Positions 1-4,798 of a stretch of 6,072 bases of DNA are shown piece by piece. The stretch's first letter is position 1. Each line of letters opens with the position of its first letter. This stretch comes from Actinobacteria bacterium UBA2541 (GTDB lineage Bacteria; Actinomycetota; Actinomycetes; Nanopelagicales; Nanopelagicaceae), in the NCBI GenBank assembly GCA_002340925.1, contig DDMR01000054.1:1-6072 (forward strand), read 5' to 3'. The notes beneath the pieces are model-generated. The model saw only the letters and a list, made by a program, of their open reading frames with translations. It made no database searches and was not told where the DNA came from. A program made the position numbers and the translations under genes.

Positions 1-213
1 ACATATCTCAAGATCATCAAGGAAAGTGGCGGCACTGTCGACAAGCTCGACATTTGGGGCCGTCGTCGTATGTCCTTCGAAATAAATAAAAAGCCAGAAG
101 GAATTTACGCGGTCGTTGATATGCACTGTGGTCCAGATGCGATTAAAGAACTTGATCGCCAATTAAATTTGAACGAAGCAGTGCTTCGTACAAAGGTTGT
201 TCGTCCAGAGTAA
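1..213 (+). CDS. rpsF: 30S ribosomal protein S6, C-terminal part (5' end outside window)
   Basis: The reading frame is open from base 1 and stops at TAA 211-213, giving the last 70 residues of a protein that is usually about 95-100 residues long. The visible part contains the conserved S6 segment [13 protein letters not shown] followed by [12 protein letters not shown], and it ends LRTKVVRPE, typical of actinobacterial S6. S6 binds the 16S rRNA platform as a heterodimer with S18, whose gene lies two genes downstream, so the partners are co-encoded. The start codon and any S6:S18 autoregulatory leader upstream of rpsF lie outside the window. The last bases of the gene are part of a direct repeat and hairpin (203-247). 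Identity is secure; only the N-terminus is missing. Confidence 0.96.
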   Translation, partial: TYLKIIKESGGTVDKLDIWGRRRMSFEINKKPEGIYAVVDMHCGPDAIKELDRQLNLNEAVLRTKVVRPE

Positions 214-247
214 AACTCTGGCGCAAAGAAATAGTCCAGAGTAAAAC
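203..247 (+). repeat. 14-bp direct repeat across the rpsF stop, with two alternative hairpins
   Basis: GTCCAGAGTAAAAC occurs at 203-216 and again, identically, at 234-247. The first copy covers the last codons and stop of rpsF; the second is a non-coding duplicate. Between them, CTCTGG (216-221) can pair either with CCAGAG at 205-210 (6 bp, loop 211-215) or with CCAGAG at 236-241 (6 bp, loop 222-235). The two hairpins exclude each other because they share one arm. No T-run follows, so neither is a normal intrinsic terminator. The repeat and pairings are seen directly; a role in RNA processing or in rpsF/ssb expression balance is speculation. Confidence 0.6.
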
Positions 248-290
248 AAATAAAAAGCATCTAAAGTAGATAAGAGAGAAGAGAGAAAAA

Positions 291-797
291 ATGGCAGCAG
301 GAGATACAACAATCACAATGGTTGGAAATCTTGTAAACGATCCTGAATTGCGCTTCACACCATCCGGTGCTGCAGTTGCTAAATTCACGGTTGCTTCAAC
401 TCCGCGTTACCTCGATAAGAACACAAATGAATGGAAAGATGGCGACAGCCTCTTTCTTGCTTGCAATATTTGGCGTCAAGCAGCAGAGAACGTTGCAGAA
501 TCACTTACTCGCGGAATGCGCGTGATTGTTACTGGTCGTTTAAAGCAACGCTCTTACGAAACCAAAGAAGGCGAAAAGCGCACTGTGTACGAAGTCGAAG
601 TTGACGAAGTTGGTCCATCACTTCGAAATGCAACAGCAAAGGTCACAAAGACAACTCGCGCAGCGGGTGCATCTGGTGGCAGCGGTTCATTCTCAACTCC
701 GGTCTCTGAAACTGCTTCAGCTGAAGATCCATGGTCTGCAGCTCCTGTCGGAGGTGGCTGGTCTTCAGCCGGTTCCGATGATCAACCTCCCTTCTAA
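291..797 (+). CDS. ssb: Single-stranded DNA-binding protein
   Basis: The 168-residue protein coats single-stranded DNA during replication, repair and recombination and recruits partner proteins through its tail. Residues about 5-110 form the OB fold: [19 protein letters not shown] at the start, the [27 protein letters not shown] core with W48 and W61, then [15 protein letters not shown] flexible Gly/Ser/Ala-rich linker covers about 120-160. The acidic tail DDQPPF (163-168) matches the conserved SSB protein-interaction tip. The sequence closely follows the SSB of Streptomyces and Mycobacterium. The ATG at 291 follows a purine-rich AGAGAGAAGAGAG tract without a full GGAGG, a modest ribosome binding site. 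It lies 77 bp after rpsF and is expected to be cotranscribed with rpsF, rpsR and rplI. Confidence 0.97.
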   Translation: MAAGDTTITMVGNLVNDPELRFTPSGAAVAKFTVASTPRYLDKNTNEWKDGDSLFLACNIWRQAAENVAESLTRGMRVIVTGRLKQRSYETKEGEKRTVYEVEVDEVGPSLRNATAKVTKTTRAAGASGGSGSFSTPVSETASAEDPWSAAPVGGGWSSAGSDDQPPF

Positions 798-830
798 ACG
801 AGATCTAAATAATTTATCCAATTAACCATT

Positions 831-848
831 CCCGTCAGAATTGACGGG
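831..848 (+). other. Intercistronic hairpin upstream of rpsR
   Basis: CCCGTCA (831-837) and TGACGGG (842-848) form a perfect 7-bp stem with the 4-base loop GAAT, in the 74-bp gap between ssb and rpsR. There is no downstream T-run, so it does not look like a full terminator. A second weak stem TCCT/AGGA (852-855 with 860-863) could partly cover the rpsR ribosome binding site. The hairpin could mark an mRNA processing point or modulate rpsR translation. It lacks the bulged layout described for the S6:S18 binding motif, so I do not assign it to that family. Confidence 0.5.
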
Positions 849-858
849 GCATCCTAAA

Positions 859-864
859 AAGGAG
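859..864 (+). promoter_or_regulatory. Ribosome binding site fixing the GTG start of rpsR
   Basis: AAGGAG lies seven bases before the GTG at 872. There is no in-frame ATG nearby before codon 18, so this strong Shine-Dalgarno match decides that rpsR starts at GTG. Confidence 0.8.
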
Positions 865-871
865 CACCACA

Positions 872-1159
872 GTGGGCGCAAGAAATAATAAGACGCTAAA
901 GCCGAAGCCAAAAGTAAGCAAGATGTCGGCAGCAGCAATGAAGAAGTTTAAGAAGAAGCCATGCTCTTTCTGTCGCGATAAGGCAACTTATATCGATTAC
1001 AAAGACATCAACCTTCTTCGCAAGTACATCTCAGATCGCGGCAAGATCCGCGCTCGTCGAGTTACAGGTGCATGCACCCAACATCAACGTCAGATTGCTG
1101 CCGCGGTAAAGAACTCCCGCGAAATGGCACTTCTGCCTTACACCTCAACAGCGCGATAA
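872..1159 (+). CDS. rpsR: 30S ribosomal protein S18, zinc-ligand (C+) form
   Basis: This 95-residue basic protein binds the 30S platform with S6. A Lys-rich N-terminal extension (residues 1-29) precedes the S18 core: KPCSFCRDK, then [24 protein letters not shown] and the C-terminal [20 protein letters not shown]. Cys31, Cys34, Cys68 and His71 (CSFC and CTQH) form a complete zinc-ribbon ligand set. This is the C+ type of S18, as opposed to the C- paralogue that some actinobacteria express under zinc limitation. It starts at GTG 872 behind AAGGAG and is followed after 12 bases by rplI, in one operon with ssb. Identity is secure; zinc binding is inferred from the intact ligands. Confidence 0.97.
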   Translation: MGARNNKTLKPKPKVSKMSAAAMKKFKKKPCSFCRDKATYIDYKDINLLRKYISDRGKIRARRVTGACTQHQRQIAAAVKNSREMALLPYTSTAR

Positions 1160-1171
1160 GGGGAATAAACC

Positions 1172-1618
1172 ATGAAACTTATTCTTACTCGTGAAGTATC
1201 AGGTCTAGGCCAAGCTGGCGATGTCGTAACCGTTAAAGATGGTTTTGCTCGCAACTTCCTATTGCCTCGCGGCAATGCAATCGCATGGAGCCTTGGTGGC
1301 GAAAAGCAGATTGAAGGAATCCGTCGTGCTCGTAGCGCTCGCGAAATTCGCGACCTTGATCATGCAAGAGAAATCAAGGAATCACTTGAGAAGACCGAGA
1401 TTGTTATTAAATCAAAGGTCGGCTCAACAGGAGTTCTATTCGGTTCAGTTACAGATAAAGACATCACAGCAGGCATCAAAGCCGCTACTGGTCTCGATAT
1501 CGATCGCCACCGAGTAAAGGTTGCCGGACATATCAAGAAGCTTGGAAAGTACACCGCGAAGGTTTCACTTCAAGGTCAAGTTTCTGCCAACGTAAATATT
1601 TCGGTTGAAGCTATTTAA
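1172..1618 (+). CDS. rplI: 50S ribosomal protein L9
   Basis: At 148 residues this has the usual length of full L9. The N-terminal rRNA-binding domain (about 1-47) carries the L9 signature: GLGQAGDVVTVKDGFARNFL followed by LPRGNAIAW. A charged connecting helix covers about 48-78, and the C-terminal domain (about 80-148) contains KVGSTGVLFGSVTDKDI and ends VSANVNISVEAI. L9 binds 23S rRNA near the L1 stalk and extends away from the ribosome; it helps maintain reading frame. The ATG has an AAGGGG site at 1158-1163, which overlaps the rpsR stop codon, so translation of the two genes may be coupled. It is the last gene of the operon, with a terminator 15 bases after its stop. Confidence 0.97.
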   Translation: MKLILTREVSGLGQAGDVVTVKDGFARNFLLPRGNAIAWSLGGEKQIEGIRRARSAREIRDLDHAREIKESLEKTEIVIKSKVGSTGVLFGSVTDKDITAGIKAATGLDIDRHRVKVAGHIKKLGKYTAKVSLQGQVSANVNISVEAI

Positions 1619-1632
1619 TAGCTCCAAAAATT

Positions 1633-1665
1633 AAAAAGCCCGTCTCGAAAGAGGCGGGCTTTTTT
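1633..1665 (+). terminator. Rho-independent terminator of the rpsF-ssb-rpsR-rplI operon
   Basis: AGCCCGTCTC (1637-1646) pairs with GAGGCGGGCT (1651-1660) around a GAAA tetraloop. The stem has ten positions with one T-G wobble and can be extended by A-T pairs (1633-1636 with 1661-1664). It is followed by a run of six T (1660-1665). The preceding A-run makes it potentially bidirectional. Confidence 0.95.
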
Positions 1666-1713
1666 CTTGATATTTGTGAACTTTCTTAGATAATGAGATA
1701 AAGAAATAAATCT
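1661..1713 (+). other. AT-rich block with imperfect 8-bp repeats (possible DNA unwinding element)
   Basis: Bases 1661-1710 contain only 10 G or C in 50, in sharp contrast to about 55% G+C in 1741-1800. Three successive 8-mers, GATAATGA (1689), GATAAAGA (1697) and AATAAATC (1705), form an imperfect purine-rich tandem repeat ending just before a DnaA-box-like 9-mer at 1714. The location next to a DnaA-box-like array is what an unwinding element would look like. The low GC could also simply be intergenic composition. Composition and repeats are seen; the role is inference. Confidence 0.45.
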
Positions 1714-1730
1714 TTACCCACAGGTTTGAA

Positions 1731-1740
1731 CAAAATTTTG
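1731..1740. repeat. 10-bp perfect palindrome
   Basis: CAAAATTTTG reads the same on both strands. It lies between the first DnaA-box-like 9-mer and the main array. It could be an operator half-site pair, but it is short and AT-rich, so chance is possible. Confidence 0.3.
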
Positions 1741-1749
1741 AGCGTAAAA

Positions 1750-1763
1750 GAGGGTTGACCCTC
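1750..1763. repeat. 6-bp inverted repeat overlapping a TTGACC -35-like hexamer
   Basis: GAGGGT (1750-1755) and ACCCTC (1758-1763) flank TG. TTGACC at 1755-1760 resembles a sigma-70-type -35 element, and TGTTAT at 1777-1782, 16 bases later, is a mediocre -10 match. If this is a dnaB promoter, the dyad covers the -35 and DnaA-box-like 9-mers at 1768 and 1779 cover the spacer and -10, so bound protein would compete with RNA polymerase. The dyad is seen; the promoter is tentative. Confidence 0.35.
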
Positions 1764-1882
1764 GCACTTCTCCACCTGTTATGCACACCCTGTCCACCAG
1801 TTATCCACCTCAATTCCCAGCTTCTCCACATGCTCGCGCACATCGATTTCGGACTTTCTAACACCTCTCACCCCAACCTCAT

Positions 1883-1888
1883 TAAATT
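1883..1888 (+). promoter_or_regulatory. Candidate -10 element for dnaB
   Basis: TAAATT fits the actinobacterial TANNNT -10 pattern and would give a dnaB leader of roughly 45-50 bases. No convincing -35 lies 16-19 bases upstream. It competes as an explanation with the TTGACC/TGTTAT pair at 1755-1782, so confidence is low. Confidence 0.25.
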
Positions 1889-1927
1889 ACGCTCGACAGC
1901 GAAAATTCTTGATGTCAGTGGTCTTTG

Positions 1928-1932
1928 GGAGG
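1928..1932 (+). promoter_or_regulatory. Ribosome binding site that decides the dnaB start
   Basis: GGAGG lies eight bases before the ATG at 1941. An upstream in-frame TTG at 1755 would add 62 residues with no DnaB character and has no comparable site, so this sequence fixes the start at 1941. Confidence 0.85.
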
Positions 1933-1940
1933 CTTTATCT

Positions 1941-3353
1941 ATGAGCATCGCAGAACTCCCCAACCGCGGAAACAACTCCAATAATCGGATTCCCGCAACA
2001 GTTGAATTTGAACGTACGCCACCACAAGATTTAATTGCCGAGCAAGGTGTTCTTGGTGGAATGTTGCTAAGTAAAGAATCAATTGCAGATGTAGTTGAAA
2101 TTATCCGCGAACGTGATTTCTATCGCCCAGCTCACGAATTAATTTACGATGCAATTCTAGATTTGTATGGTCGTGGCGAACCCGCTGATCCAGTAACTGT
2201 TGCAGCTGAATTAACAAAGCGTGGCGACATTGCTCGTGCCGGTGGCGCACCATATCTTCACACACTTATTAACTCAGTTCCTACTGCGGCTAATGCTGGT
2301 TATTACGCGAAGATTGTTCGCGACCATGCAATCATGCGTCGCCTAGTTGAAGCTGGAACAAAGATTGTTCAACTTGGATATTCCGGTGAAGGCGAAGTTG
2401 ATGATGCTGTTGATCAAGCATCAGCAGAAATTTTTCAAGTCACCGAACATCGCACAACCGAGGATTACATTCAATTATCTGAACTACTTCCAGCGGCACT
2501 GGATGAAATCGAAGCGATTTCAAATGGCGTTAAAGGCGAAGGTGTAAAGACTGGATTTAAAGATCTCGATACTCTGACAAATGGCTTACATCCAGGAAAC
2601 ATGATTGTTCTAGCTGCGCGTCCTGCAGTCGGTAAATCAACTCTTGGCCTAGATATTGCACGCTATGCATCGATTCACAATGGCGATCCAGCAGTTATAT
2701 TCTCACTTGAAATGAGCCGCTCTGAAATCACAATGCGTATGCTCTCAGCCGAAGCCAGAGTTGCCTTAAACAATATTCGTTCTGGTGCTCTTACAGATGA
2801 AGAGTGGGGCCGTCTTGCAAAACGTATGGGCGAAATTTCACAAGCACCCTTATTTATTGATGATTCACCAAATCTCTCACTTATGGAGATCCGCGCAAAG
2901 GCTCGTCGCTTAAAGCAGCGTCATGGTTTGAAGTTAATTGTTATCGACTACTTGCAGTTGATGACATCCGGAAAACGTGTCGAGAACCGTCAACAAGAGG
3001 TATCCGAGTTCTCTAGAAATTTAAAACTACTGGCCAAGGAACTCGATGTTCCGGTTGTCGCAATTTCACAGTTAAACCGGTCGCCAGAACAGCGCGCTGA
3101 TAAGAAGCCAATGCTCTCGGACTTGCGTGAATCTGGTTCTATCGAACAAGATGCCGACGTCGTAATTCTTCTGCACCGCGATGATATGTATGACGGTCAG
3201 AACCGATCTGGTGAAGCTGATTTGATTATTGCCAAGCACCGTAACGGACCAACCCGGACAATCACGGTAAGCGCGCAATTACACTTTGCAAGATTTAGCG
3301 ATATGGCACCAAGCTACTCTCAAAGTTCTGAAAGCTTTGTAAAAGATAATTAA
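1941..3353 (+). CDS. dnaB: Replicative DNA helicase DnaB
   Basis: The 470-residue protein is the hexameric helicase that unwinds DNA at the fork 5'-to-3' and binds primase. The N-terminal domain starts at about residue 27 (PPQDLIAEQGVLGGMLL, then DFYRPAHELIYDAIL). A linker helix region follows to about 190, then the RecA-like ATPase from about 203 (GVKTGFKDLDTLTNGLHPG). Walker A is ARPAVGKST (226-234), the probable catalytic Glu is E257 in SLEMS, and Walker B is LIVIDYLQL with D336. SQLNRSPE (377-384) and DLRESGSIEQDADVV (394-408) are the H4-type motifs. K432 and R434 in KHRNGPT match the trans-acting finger residues of DnaB. No intein interrupts it, unlike in M. tuberculosis. The start is the ATG behind GGAGG. 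It lies downstream of the DnaA-box-like array, separated from rplI by a terminator, so it has its own promoter. Confidence 0.96.
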   Translation: MSIAELPNRGNNSNNRIPATVEFERTPPQDLIAEQGVLGGMLLSKESIADVVEIIRERDFYRPAHELIYDAILDLYGRGEPADPVTVAAELTKRGDIARAGGAPYLHTLINSVPTAANAGYYAKIVRDHAIMRRLVEAGTKIVQLGYSGEGEVDDAVDQASAEIFQVTEHRTTEDYIQLSELLPAALDEIEAISNGVKGEGVKTGFKDLDTLTNGLHPGNMIVLAARPAVGKSTLGLDIARYASIHNGDPAVIFSLEMSRSEITMRMLSAEARVALNNIRSGALTDEEWGRLAKRMGEISQAPLFIDDSPNLSLMEIRAKARRLKQRHGLKLIVIDYLQLMTSGKRVENRQQEVSEFSRNLKLLAKELDVPVVAISQLNRSPEQRADKKPMLSDLRESGSIEQDADVVILLHRDDMYDGQNRSGEADLIIAKHRNGPTRTITVSAQLHFARFSDMAPSYSQSSESFVKDN

Positions 3354-3844
3354 ATAACTGGCGCCAGTTTTCCGGTCTCAACGCTAAAGATTGCGCCCAT
3401 AACCTTAATATTTTTTGCAAGCAAGGGATAACTTTCAATTCTCTGGACATCGGTAACCAGAGCTTTCATCTGATCTTTAACTGTGCGAATTTCGATTCCT
3501 CTAGTGTCGATGCCAGATTTTTCTAGAATCGCGGCATGTATCTCATGCTCCTCACCAGATGCCATTCTGCAATCCGTATGGGGCATAACCAGAATTCGAT
3601 TTACTCCGAGTAAATGAGTAGCGAGAACTAATGTACGGAGCACATCTTCAGTAACTCGGGCACCAGCATTTCGCAAAATCTTTGCGTCCCCAGCTTTCAT
3701 ACCAACAATATGAAGTGGATCAATTCTCGAGTCCATACAGGTAACAATCGCTAAGCCCTTTATGGCCTCACCACTCAAACCACTGGATTTAAAAGCACTG
3801 GCATACTCTTTATTTGATGCAAGCAGGTCTGCAAAATTTTCCAT
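3350..3844 (-). CDS. Beta-class carbonic anhydrase
   Basis: The 164-residue cytoplasmic enzyme interconverts CO2 and bicarbonate. The zinc site is complete: Cys36, Asp38 and Arg40 in TCMDSRIDP, and His89 and Cys92 in PHTDC. RNAGARVTEDVLRTLVLA (about 58-75) is the typical segment between them. The length and the short N-terminus resemble the compact Rv1284-type beta enzymes rather than the longer plant or E. coli types. The ATG (3844-3842) overlaps the stop of the upstream transporter gene as TAATG, with a GAAGGG site on the minus strand at 3859-3854, so translation is probably coupled. Its TAA shares the palindromic TTAA at 3350-3353 with the dnaB stop. The protein likely supplies bicarbonate to carboxylases, though its substrate use is inferred only from the conserved residues. 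Confidence 0.93.
   Translation of the reverse strand: MENFADLLASNKEYASAFKSSGLSGEAIKGLAIVTCMDSRIDPLHIVGMKAGDAKILRNAGARVTEDVLRTLVLATHLLGVNRILVMPHTDCRMASGEEHEIHAAILEKSGIDTRGIEIRTVKDQMKALVTDVQRIESYPLLAKNIKVMGAIFSVETGKLAPVI
3356..3371 (+). terminator. Possible weak dnaB terminator inside the carbonic anhydrase 3' end
   Basis: AACTGGC/GCCAGTT (3356-3369) is a perfect 14-bp palindrome starting two bases after the dnaB stop, with a short T-run at 3368-3371. As RNA it could form a 5-bp stem (AACTG/CAGTT) around a GCGC loop. It also encodes the last residues of the convergent carbonic anhydrase. The stem and T-run are short, so termination would be weak. Confidence 0.35.
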
Positions 3845-4773
3845 TAAGCCACACCCTTCACATTAAATCTTGCACGATTCGCCAGATAGATACCGACGAG
3901 AACAACAATAACCCCAACTGATTGTGTGAAGTTTAGTTTTTCGTATAAGAAAATCCAAGCAAAAATTCCACCGAATACCGGCTCTGACATTCCGATTGCG
4001 CTTGTTTTAGCTGCACTTAGCCCACGAAGTCCGGTCAAAACTAGAAAATAAGGGATTGCAGTACCAAAAATAATTACCCAGAGAACCAGCAAATAATTCG
4101 GAACTGAAATCTCTGAAAGCCTTCCAGTCAGTTGAACAACTTCCTGTAATTGTTCAAATGGGAAGCTCCACCAAGGTTGGATAATTGCGAAGAAAGCTGA
4201 AGAAATTCCAAGCCCCAAAGCCATTGTTGCCTCGCTGGACTTAACGCCAACTAGTTTCTCTCCGACCAAGAAATATACGGTGAGCGCAAAAGCACACATC
4301 AGCGCATAAAAAACCCCAAGACCATCAAGAGTTAATCCTCGCCAAACTTGGGCAATTAGAGCTAATCCAGTTAAACCGATTACAAGCCCCCACCACATCA
4401 ACCTCGAAACTATCTTCTTCTGAATAAATCGCAGCCAGAGTGCAATCCAGATCGGAGCAGTAAATTCGATAATTAGTGCGATACCTACATTCAGGCGCTG
4501 AATAGCCAAGAAGTAAAGGAGATTTACCGCCGCAAATCCAAAGACACCGAAAGAAATAAGAATTGGAAGCTCTTTGCGTTTGATTCGCAGAGAATTTTTA
4601 TTCTTTGCATAAACATATAAAAAGAGAATTAAGAAGGCCCCAATTGTTCTTATCTGGGTCAGGCGCCAAGCCGAGAGCCCAGCTTCCATGGCAAGTTTTG
4701 CCGGGATGCTGCTCATTGCAAAGAATAGCGAGCCGAGTAAAAGATAGATCTCATGTCGCCGATTCTTGAGCAC
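3844..4773 (-). CDS. EamA/DMT-family membrane transporter
   Basis: This 309-residue integral membrane protein has about ten hydrophobic segments, roughly at 9-29, 40-56, 69-91, 96-115, 125-143, 150-170, 181-199, 226-248, 256-276 and 282-298. That is the two-times-five EamA fold of the drug/metabolite transporter superfamily. IEFTAPIWIALW in segment 4 and SEPVFGGIFAWIFLYEKL at the end of the second half are the repeated EamA hallmark with the conserved Pro and the EKL loop. Family members export or import amino acids, nucleosides or other small metabolites; the substrate here cannot be read from sequence. The start is GTG (4773-4771), since an in-frame stop at 4789-4791 excludes a longer form. 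No good ribosome binding site precedes it. It overlaps the carbonic anhydrase start by one base. Confidence 0.9.
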   Translation of the reverse strand: MLKNRRHEIYLLLGSLFFAMSSIPAKLAMEAGLSAWRLTQIRTIGAFLILFLYVYAKNKNSLRIKRKELPILISFGVFGFAAVNLLYFLAIQRLNVGIALIIEFTAPIWIALWLRFIQKKIVSRLMWWGLVIGLTGLALIAQVWRGLTLDGLGVFYALMCAFALTVYFLVGEKLVGVKSSEATMALGLGISSAFFAIIQPWWSFPFEQLQEVVQLTGRLSEISVPNYLLVLWVIIFGTAIPYFLVLTGLRGLSAAKTSAIGMSEPVFGGIFAWIFLYEKLNFTQSVGVIVVLVGIYLANRARFNVKGVA

Positions 4774-4778
4774 GTTGA

Positions 4779-4784
4779 ATCTTA
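4779..4784 (-). promoter_or_regulatory. Candidate -10 for leaderless transcription of the transporter gene
   Basis: On the minus strand TAAGAT (4784-4779) fits TANNNT and ends five bases before the GTG start. Transcription from it would begin at or next to the start codon, as in leaderless actinobacterial mRNAs. That would explain the absence of a Shine-Dalgarno site. There is no clear -35, and read-through from the upstream acyl-CoA dehydrogenase gene is an alternative. Confidence 0.3.
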
Positions 4785-4798
4785 GCGGTTATAAGTGG

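Larger units (their letters stand above)
1714..1830 (+). promoter_or_regulatory. Array of DnaA-box-like 9-mers upstream of dnaB
   Basis: Against TTATCCACA (or the actinobacterial TTGTCCACA), the same strand carries TTACCCACA (1714-1722), TTCTCCACC (1768-1776), TTATGCACA (1779-1787), CTGTCCACC (1790-1798), TTATCCACC (1801-1809) and TTCTCCACA (1822-1830). Four have one mismatch to the consensus and two have two. The four from 1768 to 1801 start exactly 11 bp apart, with 2-base spacers, and the last lies 21 bp further, about two turns. TCGCGCACA at 1834 could be a degenerate extra copy. All have one orientation, so neighbouring sites face nearly the same side of the helix, which suits cooperative protein loading. 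Likely reader: DnaA, either as a replication initiation or helicase-loading site, or to control dnaB. Another repeat-binding regulator is possible. Confidence 0.6.

Noticed and set aside
143..388. 81-residue minus-strand open frame over the rpsF-ssb junction
   Set aside because: Antisense to two well supported genes, with no recognisable motif or ribosome binding site.
814..822. TTATCCAAT, a DnaA-box-like 9-mer between ssb and rpsR
   Set aside because: Isolated and with two mismatches in the conserved end; expected by chance.
601..825. Alternative-frame open reading frame inside ssb
   Set aside because: It lies within the ssb linker and tail in another frame, with Gln/Leu-rich sequence typical of a frame shadow.
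831..848. Hairpin as an intrinsic terminator between ssb and rpsR
   Set aside because: No T-run follows and the downstream ribosomal genes need the transcript; kept only as a possible regulatory or processing hairpin.
1631..1864. 77-residue open frame on the minus strand across the rplI-dnaB gap
   Set aside because: It runs through the terminator and the box array, has low-complexity composition (WRSWELRWITGGQ-type) and no family resemblance; the open frame is a by-product of the C-rich strand.
1755..1940. N-terminal extension of DnaB from TTG 1755
   Set aside because: No DnaB-like sequence, no ribosome binding site, and the DNA is better explained as a regulatory array; ATG 1941 has GGAGG at the right distance.
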